Shown here in pieces: positions 1-9,810 of a stretch of DNA of 64,000 bases. The stretch is from Phytophthora colocasiae. Lineage: Eukaryota; Oomycota; Peronosporomycetes; Peronosporales; Peronosporaceae. Below the pieces are notes generated by a model, which made no database searches, had not been told where the DNA came from, and worked only from the letters and a program-made list of their open reading frames with translations. The stretch's first letter is position 1. Every line of letters starts with the position of its first letter. Location of the stretch: positions 124,001 to 188,000 of the forward strand of contig JAGKQI010000075.1 of assembly GCA_018806915.1 (NCBI GenBank), written 5' to 3'. The translations under genes were made by a program, and so were the position numbers.

Positions 1-1605
1 GGAGGATCTACATATCCCGGTTGGAGGATCTAAAGAGATCGCGTCAAGAGTGAAATTATCGGCGACGGAGAAATTGTGGGTGATCAGAGGCGATCGATGG
101 GTACCTACGGTGGTAGACGGCCCCGGCAGGACTCGGTACTTAGTGATCACGAATTTGAGCGAGAAGATTTTACGATTGGATCACAGATTACATGTCGGAA
201 TGGTACTGGATCAAGAAAAAAGTTCCTCGATACCCGGGTTTGTATCGGTCGGATCGCTGCGTTACATGGAATGGCAGAACTTGGCTCCAGAAGCGACGGT
301 GAACGCAAGACCGGAACCTCAGGAATCCGTGGAGGTCTCCTTACCGTCAGTCGAACGACCAACCTACGCTACGCCGCGATCCATACTCCGCCGAGATAGA
401 ACGACCAAGAACGACCCCAATCCCGCATCGATGTCGACGTTGGAACTTAGATCGTTAACTCGATCGACCATTGTGGCCGAAGTCAAGGTCACATTTCTCG
501 AGCCACAACTGGATCCCATCCGATCACGATCAGTTCCGACAGGACCCCGAGTGGCGAAACTGGGAGCGGTGAGGCGAATGAGAGCTTGCCAGATCAGGCC
601 CCATATCGGAATGATCAGACATGTGAAGAAGAGATCCAAGCAAAAACAGAAAATCCAGATTCTAAAATCGAGATCAAACCTGTAGCCGACGCCGACGCCG
701 TCCCCACGGTTGAGGGCACCCCGATCCTGACGGCCAAGGACGACAAACTCCATGGTCCATCAACGAATGAACCGGATCCGACATCTCCTGAACCGATCAG
801 ACCCACTTACACGAAAGTGGCGAATTTTCGGCCGAAGACCTAGCCGATAACCTCGCAGTAATGCCAGAGATTCAGATCTCCACCACTGAAGAAGTCAGGA
901 TCGAAGATTTGCAGGTAGGAAATCCGGGATCTGCTACCCCGGAAGAGATTGAGAAGCTCCGACAGATCATTTGGAAGAATCGGCATCTCCTGATCCGGAA
1001 AGGAAACACACTTCCTCCGGCAGCCAAGGGTGTTATATGTGACATCGACGTTGGAGATGCAAGATTAATTGCACAACGACTCCGGAAAGTGGCACCACAG
1101 TTTCGCGAGAAAGTATCGGATCTCATCAAAGGACTCCTCGCCGCCAAGATCATCCGGCCATCGACCTCGCCGTGGGCATCCCCGGTCGTGGTGATCATCA
1201 AGAAGGACGGCGTGGACATTCGGCTATGCATCGATTACCGGTTGATGAACAGCCTCATGATCTACCCGATGCCTTTGATCAATGACCTGCTGAAAGATCT
1301 CAACAAGGTTCTATGGTACTGTTCGCTGGACATGCTAGTGGATTCTGGGTCGTGTCTATGACGGGTCGAGCTCGCGCGATCTCGACTTTCATCACCCCAT
1401 TCGGCCTCTTCGAGTGGAATCGCATGCTTTTCAGGTTAAAGAACGCTCCCCAGATCTACCAACGTCTCGTAATCAATGCTCTATATGGGTTTCTGAAAAT
1501 CTCGCAGCCAGGGAGCACAGGAGGCTCTGCGGATGTGTTTGAATCAGGGATCCCGGAGGAATGTGGTCGTCCGTCGGTGTTGGGACGAAGATCATATATC
1601 GATGC
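1..1605 (+). pseudogene. F pol remnant: protease-RT linker and reverse transcriptase
   Basis: Bases 50-840 encode the region between protease and RT, with WVPTVVDGPGR and a later FVSVGSLRYMEWQNLA stretch that aligns with the equivalent segment of element B. Bases 861-1340 encode RT fingers and palm (SPWASPVVVIIKKDGVD, LCIDYR, PLINDLL, YCSLDM). A frameshift near 1340 moves the frame to FWVVSMTGRARAISTF and FRLKNAPQIYQ, where the usual FGLKNAP motif has an Arg for Gly. The fragment reaches RRSYID, the first half of the YIDD catalytic box, and stops because an inverted gag piece replaces what follows. Several stops and frameshifts are present. Confidence 0.85.
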
Positions 1606-1780
1606 ATCAGGTCTGCGAACGTGAGGCATTTTTCTTCTTGCGTGGCTTGATCACGCTGAAACGCCGACTTGACTTTGCTGATCCAGGCGCGAGCGCGATC
1701 TTCGTCCAGACCCTTACCGGCAAACTCCTTCAAATCCGAGATCGCCGAGATCCGAACCCTTTGGATCACCAAAGACCCGA
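1605..1780 (-). pseudogene. Inverted gag fragment inside F pol
   Basis: Read on the - strand, this ~170-bp piece encodes DLKEFAGKGLDEDRARAW and AFQRDQATQEEKCLTFADLM. This is the start of a retrotrans_gag (capsid) domain of the type seen in oomycete Gypsy elements. It sits exactly where the second half of RT and the native RNase H should be on the + strand. It is therefore a rearrangement scar (deletion plus inverted insertion), not a gene. The family assignment rests on the pattern of charged and aromatic residues I recognise. The exact junction bases are approximate. Confidence 0.7.
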
Positions 1781-2755
1781 TGGCGGCCGAGGCAACTGCA
1801 GCTTGGCTCGATGTAGGCCGGCCAGTGTTTGGTATTCCCAAGTCGTCGGGATCGTATAACGGGCTGCTCTTAGGACTCGATATGCTAGCAGGTAGGGATC
1901 GCCGTCGCCTGGTGATCTGTGAAGACTCGAATCTCGTGATCCGTCAAGTTCGTGGCGAAATCGACTGCAAAGCTCCAGGATTAACGCTACTGAAGCAGAA
2001 ACACTCGATCGTCTGAGAGGATGGAGTGATCATGAGTTAGTGCATGTGAAGAGAAACTGGAACGGGGGTGCAGATAGCCTGGTAAGCGCCGCTCTACAAC
2101 GCCATGGCGGGATCGAGGTCCGCGGTGATGTAGATCAGCAGGATCTAATCACCTTAAATCGACTAGACGAAATCCTGACCCCCAAGACCGAAGATCTGGT
2201 AGTCCGAGTGTCAGAGGTGACCACTCGGGCCGCTCGGGCGAGGCCAGACGCCGTCGTCCTACAAGAAGAGTTGGTACGAGAGATGAGGATCGACCGGATC
2301 AAGCGGGCACAGGATGAAGAGACCTGGATTGCGGAGTTGAAGAAATACCTGATCGGGCCGATCACGGACATCACCCAGGCGGAATCGCGATCCTATAGCA
2401 AGATCGCGTCTGACTATGAGGTGGACGAACATGATCTACTTTTCTACTGTCCCCCGACGCCGAGATCGAACGTCGATCGGGACCGACTGATGAAGCTGGT
2501 GATTCCAGAAACGCTACAACAGGATGTCCTGCATCACTATCATACGACGCTCGAGGGCGTACACAAAGGAATCGGCCGCACCTACCAACGGATCCGGGAT
2601 CACTTTCACTGGAGAGGGCTTTATCGGAGCGTGCAGAGATACGTGGGGGAATGTGTGGATTGCGAGACGGGAAAAGGTAGACCTACTATCCAAGGCGAAT
2701 CCCCAGGGAACTTGCAAGCAACTTACCCGTTCCAATCAATGAGTTCACGATCAAG
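1780..2755 (+). pseudogene. F pol remnant: second RNase H and integrase zinc domain
   Basis: Bases 1780-2110, across a frameshift near 2016-2040, encode an archaeal/plant-type RNase H: YNGLLLGLDML, then ICEDSNLVIRQVRGEIDC and HVKRNWNGGADSL. The usual GDS here reads EDS. Bases 2270-2720 encode the integrase N-terminal HHCC zinc domain, with HHYHTTLEGVHKGIGR and CVDCETGKGR. The reading frame ends near 2735 at the point where the catalytic core (D,D,E) should begin. The core is missing and the sequence jumps to the C-terminal region. This copy cannot encode an integrase. Confidence 0.8.
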
Positions 2756-3082
2756 TTGGTGATTGCGGGGTCCGGATACCACATCTTCCCGATAGTTCAT
2801 GTCTCGAAGCTAAAGCTGGTACGGAGATTCTCTGACCGACCCCGAGTCGAGCTGACGGTGGGCGAAGCCGATCGCCTGGATTTCGACGAGACCCTACTAC
2901 CGGAGGACAATTGGGCCCCGGATCTAGACGCCAATGAGTACGAGGTTGAGCGAATCTACGATATGCGGTGTGGGAAAAGGACCCGCTATGGCAGGATCTA
3001 CCGAGAGTTTCTGGTACATTGGGTCGGCTACGACGAACCGTCTTGGGTCGATAAAGCTGATCTCAACTGTAAAGTATACTAA
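2756..3082 (+). pseudogene. F integrase C-terminus and chromodomain
   Basis: The ~108 codons begin in the integrase C-terminal GPY/F-like region (IVHVSKLKLVRRF) and continue through a linker (LLPEDNWAPD) into a chromodomain (EYEVERIYDMR, then FLVHWVGYDEPSW). Element B has the same order (LLPEDSWEPD, EYEVEKILDTR, YLVKWKGYDETEW). Chromodomains in chromoviral integrases are thought to steer integration to marked chromatin. The stop at 3080-3082 lies 333 bp from the end of the convergent antisense ORF. Confidence 0.8.
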
Positions 3083-3415
3083 GTTCGTTCCTGCGGGACC
3101 ACGTGAACCGGAACCGGTTTGGTCCATCTCCATCTCGGTATTCAGGATCACCTTTCTCCAACGCCAATTTCCCTGCTCACATGCATATACACAAACATAA
3201 AATTCTCGCCCTGATCTGGATTTTACTCCACATCAGCTTCCTCGATCACGGTGAGCAACCTAGTTGCCTCACCTGACGCCCACTTACACCTTCTCATGCG
3301 ATTGCATCACGGGAGGATCACGTTCTCAAAATGATGAAGTGACGGATATACTATGGAATGGGGACTAATGGATTACGAGAATTACGAGAGGAAATGCGAA
3401 GTATGCAGAGCAGCC

Positions 3416-5749
3416 CTAGCCTGGGATCCTGACCGCTGATCGGCAAGCGGCCACGATCCCGGCGCGACCCCGTCTGGGCTTGCGAGCAGCGTAATAGTGC
3501 TGCAGCGTGAGATCCGCGGCTTGCATGGCAGCAGTGATGTCGAGATTGTGGGTAGCCTCCCAAAACGCCTGCCGGTGCCGTCCTTCCAAGACACGATAAG
3601 TGGCAGCCAAGGCCGCGAGAGGCGTCCCCTCTCTCTCTCTCATGTAGATCGAGGTCGAACGTGAGGGGCCCCGGATTCGGGAAATCGTTCCACCCCTGGG
3701 CCATCAGATCAAGCACGTTCACACCCGTAATCAACTCGTTGAGATAGCCGGTACCGGGAGTCGTTGCGGGTCCAGCCTGCGTCCGAGAAGGGAACAGCCA
3801 ACCTGAGGGGATCAACAACCTTTTGGCCAACGTGTTGGCAATCAGGCTCACGATCGAATACTGCCCGATCACATGCGGGTCCCAGGGTTCGACGTCCGCA
3901 GTGGCAAAGGTGCGCAGCTAATCGTAACCCGGGATGAAAGAAGCGACCGGGAACAGAGGTGGTTGGAGCCCGAGGGGCGGAGAACGACCGAGAGGAGGCG
4001 ACGGTGGCGGTGAACCCCGGGGGATCCCGAAGACGACGGGCTTGTTCCATCCGGAGATGGACTTGATCCGTCCGGAGACCACGATCCACGAGCGCCAGAA
4101 GACATACTTTTCGGAACCCGGTCGGATTCTCGTCGGGCTGACGAGAAAGACCGTTGGCGGGCCATAAGTAGGGCATCGTCATCTTCTGACTCCCCCGCCT
4201 CATTGGAATGCTCCGATTCATCCTCGGAACTTGCTCCACTGCCGCGTTCAGGGCTATCTTCAGACGGCGATGAAAACAGGTGTTTGGGATTATAGTCGGA
4301 GTCATCCTCCTCTTCGTCCTGAGGATCGCCGCCAGGAGGGCCAGATCCTGGCTGATCAGCCGGCACTGAAGCCGAATCAGGCATCAAAGTGTCGGTTCCC
4401 TCCCCTCGGGTCTGCCCGGAAGCTTGATCCGCCAACAGATCCAGAGGGCTCGCAGTTAATCCCGCAGGAGCTGGTATGGCGGGTGGAGCAGGCTTGGTCA
4501 ACCCGACAGCTCCGTCGGCAGCGACACCGGGAGCACGAGGGGCCGAGGAACTCCGAACTGGACGTTTGCGCGACGAAGGAGGAACGGCGGGAGACGCGGA
4601 GCCGCTCCGGGACCTTTTCGTAGCACGGGCCACCCGCCGATCCGCGATCCACGAGGATAACCTAGCGGAGGAATCTTCAGCATGATGTAGTTGCTGCTTG
4701 GCTTCAGCATAATCCGCATCCAGCTCCTGATGAGCCTGTCGGAGCTCCGTGTTCTGCTGCTGGAGCTGGTTGCGTTCCTGTGTAGCCGCGTCCCGAGCAG
4801 AACGAGCCACGTCACAGTCCGTGAGAGCCGCTAAGCGATCTTGGTTGGCGGCGTCCAGGTCGGTCTGGATCTGATCCCGATCCGCTGTAACTCGATCGAG
4901 ATTTTGCACTGCCTGATCCCGGTCGAGGCAGGCCTGATTCCGATCAGCGACAGCCTGATCCCGCTCGGCATTGCGGCACGGCGCTTGACAGAGAGCTGAT
5001 CCCGGTCGAGCTGGACAATTTCCAAGTTCCCCAAGGCCAGATCTTGCTCCAGACTGGAGATGGCGGCGGCATCGGCAGTCACATCCGAGGACGAAACGCA
5101 GGGGTCCGATGTGATGTGCCCGGGCCAGCTCAGCCTTGCGATCCTCCGCCTCGCGTTCCAGATACGCGATCTCAGCTCGAGACGTGAGCAATTCCGCCTG
5201 GGCCCGGGTCAGCTCAAACCTCAACCGGGCTCCCCCTGTAGAGGCGTGAGCCTGACTGTCAGGCGCGGTAGTAGCAGCTTGCTGACCTGAGAGAGGACCA
5301 TCCCTCTACCGGCGATCGAGGCTACGCTGGGCAAGAGTCAGATCGCAGCGCACTGCGGCGAGCTCTCGTTCGCGATCTAGGAGCTTATCCCGGAGTTCGA
5401 TCTCAACCTCCCCTGCATTGTAGAGTTCGGCCAGCCGGGAGTCGAGATCCCCGAGCGCAGAGTCTAGATGCGCCTGGATCCGAGCCATTCGCTGCTCAGA
5501 ATCCCGCCGCTCGGCATCGTGCTGGGCTCGCTGGTCTTGCAAGGCGGCGATTCCGTCCCGACTGATGGCATCTCCTGCTCCCGACCGCAGATGAGCGATT
5601 TCGGTGTTTAGACGCAGGATCTTCTCTGCCTGGTCGTCCCGGAAGCGCTCCATGTCCTCGATCTCGGACCGCAACCGGCGGACAGTGCTATCCAGGTGAT
5701 CCCGATCGTGACCCAGGGTCTCACGCGTCCGTTGACTGTGGGCCACTCT
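3416..5749 (-). pseudogene. F antisense ORF: coiled-coil, acidic Ser-rich protein
   Basis: This long degenerate ORF runs toward the chromodomain from the opposite strand. The upstream part (5749-5306) and the next segment (5224-4700) form long coiled coils full of repeats such as ADRNQACLDRDQAVQNLDR. A basic segment follows (RATKRSRSGSAS), then a Pro/Ala-rich stretch, an acidic Ser-rich block (EEEDDSDYNPKHLF, SEDESEHSNEAGESEDDD) and a C-terminal globular part (LIANTLAKRLLIPSGW, YRVLEGRHRQAFWEATHN). Frameshifts occur near 5300, 3870 and 3640. The N-terminus was cut off by element E at 5749. I recognise no domain family. The layout resembles the antisense ORF of element B. Confidence 0.65.
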
Positions 5750-6207
5750 TGTAACGGGGTAACACGTACAAGTGGCTACACCACTTGTAACTCTAACAGT
5801 TGTGATAACTGTTAGAGGTTGGAAAGGGACCTCAAACCTTGGTGTGCTGTACACACCATTGGCTACATGGGCGAACCACATCATTGGGTGGTTCGTGTGC
5901 ATTTGCGCATGTTATTGGCAGAAAGTAACGGATTTCTACCAATCACTGAGCAGAGTTTCTGCCAACCACACGTTGGCAGACCCTTTAGAAATAGATAAGC
6001 AGTTTTAGGAGGCCCATAATTGGCTTATGCCAAACTCAATAACAGTTCTCATTTTACGGTATTTTGCAGTATTAATTACTTATATTTGATTTAGTTATAC
6101 TTATTTAAATAAGTTTAATTAAATCAAGTCTAATCTAACTTGCACGCTTCCTCATACACGTAAGTGCACGTGTACACCACCTAGTGGGTCTAAGTAGACC
6201 CATTACA
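5750..6207 (+). repeat. LTR of element E (458 bp)
   Basis: It starts TGTAACGGGG and ends CCCATTACA, giving TG...CA termini. The primer-binding site starts at 6210 with TGGTAGCACC after a 2-nt gap. Strong hairpins follow each other inside it: 5767-5789 (9-bp stem) and 5791-5817 (11-bp stem). Confidence 0.9.
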
Positions 6208-6292
6208 CCTGGTAGCACCTCGTAGTCCATCCCATGACCGACTGCTGTTCGTTCGTGTGGAGTCATACGAACGCGGGGTAGAGAACTCCCCA

Positions 6293-6716
6293 ATGGATGA
6301 GAGATCCACTGGGACCCCACACATGTCCGTGACGCGCACGGACTGTGCTCACCTGTCAGACCCAAAGTGGAAGGCTCTCCAAAGACTCTCGCAAGTCAAT
6401 GGAGAGGCGGAGGTAGCGACGTTGCTTCGTACGCTATCGCCGACAGAGCAATACGGTGTTGCTCTGGGGTACATTTTTAAGGAGCAACGAGATGTTGCTG
6501 CCTCGGTGGCTTCCCCTAAGCCACGCGTGGAGTCGTTGAAACTCCACGTGAGTACCTACACGGGGAAGGAGGACGAGACCCTCCTTCGTTGGCTTGTCGA
6601 ACTCGACACAGCCGTTGCGGCTCGACGTATCGTCGATCCGATGTCGAAGGTCGCGTTCGCCATGTCATGTCTTGGCGGACGTGCGAGGAGTTGGGTCTAT
6701 GGGCGCCGACTCTCGG
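6293..6716 (+). pseudogene. E gag fragment (N-terminal part)
   Basis: The ATG at 6293 opens MDERSTGTPHMSVTR. It continues with capsid-like sequence (WKALQRL, EQYGVALGYIF, VESLKLHVSTYTGKED, LLRWLVELDTAVAARR, KVAFAMSCLGGRARSW), which is the retrotrans_gag region of lineage I. The frame ends where the D LTR joins after GRRLS. The longer homologue in D continues from this point for another ~180 codons, so about half of gag is lost here. Confidence 0.8.
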
Positions 6717-7172
6717 TGTAAGGGTCTGCTTAGACCTATTAGGTGGCGTACACGTGCGCTTACGTGTATGAGAAAGCGTGCAATTAGAGTAGACTTAATT
6801 TAAGTATACTTATTTAAATAGGTATAATTAAATCAAATATAACTAAATTAAACTGCAAAATACCGTAAAATGAGAACTGTTATTGAATTTGGCATAAGCC
6901 AATTATGGACCTCCTAAAACTGTTTGTTATCTATTTCTAAAGGGTCTGCTAAGTGGTTGGCAGAAACTCTGCTCAGTGATTGGTAGAAATCCGTTACTTT
7001 CTACCAATAATATGCACAAATACACACGAACCACCCAATAATGTGGTTCGCCCATGTATCCTTTGGTGTGTACAGCACACCAAGGTCTGAGGCCCATTTC
7101 CAACCTCTAACAGTTATCCTAACTGTTAGAGTTACAAGTGGTACAACCACTTGTACGTGTAACCCCGTTACA
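6717..7172 (-). repeat. 3' LTR of element D (456 bp)
   Basis: On the + strand it reads TGTAAGGGTC ... CCCCGTTACA, which is TG...CA. The purine tract GGGGGATGG lies directly inside it on the - strand (7173-7183). It is clearly more diverged from the LTR at 22241-22697 than the E LTR is. Confidence 0.9.
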
Positions 7173-7273
7173 CCATCCCCCCGTTAAGATTCGGCGTATC
7201 GGTCTCGATACGTCAATCAACAGAACTTGACAAGACCGTCAAGTTCCCGAGAGAAATCCGAGTTCATTTCGCA

Positions 7274-8842
7274 ATGGACTCGCCAACGCCCACATCTCCG
7301 TCCGCTTCTGCGGACGCGCAAGCCTCACCTGCTGCCTCTGCAGCAGGAACAACGACCTCAGCAGTGCCCACTAGCACTGCTGCTTCCAGCGGTCCGACAG
7401 AGAAACTCTCTGTCACCAAGTACCATGCTCTCCATAAGGAGAAGCATGAGAATAAGAAAAAGTCTTCTTCTCTAGCAGAGATTAAGAATCCTGCTGTCCC
7501 TCTCAAAGAACTCTATGGAGAGGACTACGAAGACATCCTCGACTACGACGAGGATGTCGAGGAGGGGGAGGTTGATGTCAAGGCTCCCGCTCCCGTGTCT
7601 TCGTCCGAAGACACGTCAGACTCACCCGTGGGATCTCGACGACCTCGTGTTGAGGCCTCGGACGCTTCAAGCTCGAAGCGTCCGCGCAGTGATGATGAAG
7701 CGTCCCCCATGTCGAGGGCGCTCACTGCCTCGCGCACTGATCCGCCAGTGCGCGCACCATGGATGCCTACTGAGGCTGAGATCCATGACCGGTTCGGTGC
7801 TAGTTCATCACCGAACCCGATACTGTTGTACTCATGCAACAGTATCAACGACGACGATGTCGCCGAGAAGGTTGTCTTTGAGTCGGAGACTCAAGTCTTT
7901 GAGTCGGAGACTCAATGACGCGACTACTATATCGGGCTCTTCCATGAGCTCCGATACTATGCAGCGAAGAAGGCTTCGCGCAAAAGCAAAGTGCCAGAGT
8001 GGCAGGCACTTTGTCAGTCGTGGAACGCCTTTGTTGACAACTTCAACAAAGACCCGAAGGGGTATCGCGAGCGCGTTCTCGCGACTCGCGATCGCTACTA
8101 CACTTACACCACTCGTGGTAAGTGTGAACGCCTCCATGAACAGTGCATGGAAGCGAAGATCCCATGTGCCGTTCCCTTTGGCACATTCTGCCCGTGTTGC
8201 CAGCCCTTGGCAACACGCCTCTCCGTAAGTGATATCCTGGGGTACACGGTCGTCCGTGTACCCGATCACATCAAGGAGCTCCGTGCTCGTCTTGAGCCAC
8301 GCGAAGCTCCGAGTGCTGTGGCTGACCGCAGCACTCCTCCTGCAGGGCTTACCCCTGCAAGTTATGGTGGGCTTCATTCGCCCTCACCATTTCCGGAACG
8401 TCCTCCATCAGGACGTTCCGCGGCTCCCACGTATCTCGCTGGGGAGGAAATCCTCTCCAACGAATACGAAAACGAACCCCTTGAGAGTTCGTTCTCTTAT
8501 GAGCCACGATCCGCTCCACAATCCAGCGGATCGATCCACGCGCGTCGCGCAACGGCGGCGGAGGGGGTGGGAACACTCCCTCCGAGTGGTCAACGCTATG
8601 ACCATGACGATCGTGCCCTGCACGATCGAGTTGCTGCGCTGGAGCAGACACAGAGTGCTGAGATAGCGGCTCTGAAGCAGGAGGTTCGTGTCCTCCGTGC
8701 TGAGGTCTGCGAGGCAGCTCAGACTGCCTCAAACCTCTCGTCCGGTCTTGGGACGAGAGTGAACCGGTTGATCGACCGTGTCGACGGTCTCGAGAAGGCC
8801 TTCCAGGCCTCTCGCACTCCTCAGTCGGACTACCAACCCTAG
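7274..8842 (+). CDS. D antisense ORF (one in-frame TGA): Ser/acidic/Cys/coiled-coil protein
   Basis: The ORF opens at ATG 7274, 101 bp inside the 3' LTR, and runs in one frame to 8842 (~522 codons) with a single TGA at 7916-7918. The frame resumes at once after it (RDYYIGLFHELRYY). Order: Ser/Thr/Ala-rich N-terminus; KYHALHKEKHENKKKSSS; an acidic block (YGEDYEDILDYDEDVEEG); a basic patch (SSSKRPRSDDE); a Cys-rich segment (KCERLHEQC, then FCPCC) that might bind zinc; Pro/Ser linkers; and a C-terminal coiled coil (VAALEQTQSAEIAALKQEV). The last ~490 bp overlap the chromodomain end of D pol on the other strand. No known family is recognised. The N-terminal Ser block, acidic EEGEV motif and C-terminal coil also occur in the C antisense ORF. 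Confidence 0.65.
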
Positions 8843-9332
8843 GTAGTCCGTGCTGCACGTACGGCTTCAACCGCCCGACGTAGAAGGTCGGGTGTAGCCT
8901 CATGCTGGACGGTATGTCCAGCCGGTACGCGTTACCATGCCGTTCAAGTACTTTGAACGGCCCAATGAATCTTGGAGCAAGCTTGCTTGCTCCAAAGTCA
9001 GACACTGCATGTTTAGGCAGGTTTTGTGTAGCTAACAAAACTAATGAACCCACTTTGAATTCATTTATGTTGCCCCTACCAACATTATCAGCGTTCAGCT
9101 TCTGTCGATCGACAGAAGCTACGATAGCATCCTGGACAAACCGTATTACGGCTTGTCTTCGCTGGACAAAGTCTAGCGCACCCGAGCTGAATCCTTTCAG
9201 CTTGTCGCCCTTGTCAGCAGCAGGCCCTGCCTGCTCGCTATCATATTCCATGTCTGTGCCCGGCACAGACATCGCGCGCTCGTTCCTGCTCGAACGAGAC
9301 GTCGCACGCGTCACCGCAGTTGATAGTGTGCT
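8349..9332 (-). pseudogene. D integrase C-terminus and chromodomain
   Basis: On the - strand this frame continues from the integrase core at 17466. It encodes the C-terminal SH3-like part (FKVGSLVLLATQNLP, KLAPRFIGPFKVLER, THPTFYVGRLKPY variants), a long Pro/Ser/Arg linker and a chromodomain (WIVERIVAHKRTNSQG, FRIRWRGFPPQRDTWEP). The linker and chromodomain part is the mirror of the antisense ORF coiled coil, so both strands are open over ~490 bp. This segment has no stop of its own, although D pol upstream has frameshifts. Confidence 0.8.
9328..9332. repeat. Target-site duplication of element A (left copy)
   Basis: GTGCT at 9328-9332 is repeated exactly at 17461-17465, on either side of element A. 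Removing A and one copy restores the D integrase frame. Confidence 0.95.
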
Positions 9333-9753
9333 TGTAACGGGGATGTTACACGATTGTTTCTCGTTGGTGTGTGACACACGTGGATACATTTATGTGGGTA
9401 CATAATGGTGTGTGACACTCATGATACACTTATGTGGGTACATAATGGTGTGACACACACGAGTAGATACGTAGATGGCCTCAGAGCCTCACGTTGCATT
9501 TTGATTAGGATTTAGTATGTTAGATACTAAATCCGTTACATTTAGGATTAGGGCAATAAAGTCAATAAAAATCAGTTTGCATTTTACATAGTTAGTGTTA
9601 GTCCTTTGTTATAGGGACACTGACTCTGTGAGTCCCGTATTTAGTGGACTACTTGGTTCTTGTATAGAACCGAAGGCTAGTGCCTTGCAAGCAGGACTCT
9701 ACGAGTCAACTAAACTTCCTCTGTGCGGTGCACACCTACGCAGCCCCGCTGCA
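9333..9753 (+). repeat. 5' LTR of element A (421 bp)
   Basis: It starts TGTAACGGGGATG and ends GCCCCGCTGCA. It is closely related over its length to the C LTRs at its 3' half, and pairs with 17040-17460. Confidence 0.95.
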
Positions 9754-9755
9754 TC

Positions 9756-9772
9756 TGGTAGCACTAGTAGTC
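9756..9772 (+). other. Primer-binding site of element A
   Basis: TGGTAGCACTAGTAGTC begins 2 nt after the LTR. The first eight bases are complementary to the TGCTACCA 3' end known for eukaryotic initiator tRNA-Met. Pairing beyond that is not obvious. C (TGGTAGCACTTGT) and D/E (TGGTAGCACCTCG) share the start and the same 2-nt gap. Confidence 0.6.
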
Positions 9773-9810
9773 AATCCAACTCCTGAGTTGAAGACTGTTT
9801 CTCTGTGAGA

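Larger units (their letters stand above)
1..5749 (+). mobile_element. Element F: truncated Ty3/Gypsy element, dual-RNase-H lineage
   Basis: This is a degenerate LTR retrotransposon in + orientation with neither LTR in the window. The left end, with gag and protease, lies beyond base 1. The right end is cut at 5749, where the LTR of element E begins exactly at its TG terminus. The order is protease-RT linker, RT, an inverted gag scrap, archaeal/plant-type RNase H, integrase zinc domain, chromodomain, then an antisense coiled-coil ORF on the - strand. The domain order and the RT spacer before YID match element B, so I place F in the same lineage. It is certainly non-functional. Confidence 0.85.
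5750..6716 (+). mobile_element. Element E: 5' fragment of a lineage-I Gypsy element
   Basis: A complete LTR, primer-binding site and first ~140 gag codons lie in + orientation and are cut at 6716, where the LTR of element D begins at its TG end. The fragment is an inverted near-copy of the 5' end of D (22697 back to 21732). The LTR U3 parts differ at a fair number of sites, while the downstream part is almost identical. No 3' part of this element is present. Confidence 0.85.

Noticed and set aside
7274..8842. The D antisense ORF as an envelope gene
   Set aside because: It has no signal peptide, transmembrane segment or glycosylated ectodomain pattern, is on the wrong strand, and its composition fits a nuclear or structural coiled-coil protein.
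9595..9786. Short open frames inside the A and C LTRs (also 17302-17583 and 25024-25230)
   Set aside because: They follow LTR sequence, are repeated in every LTR copy and have no domain. They are by-products of the repeat.
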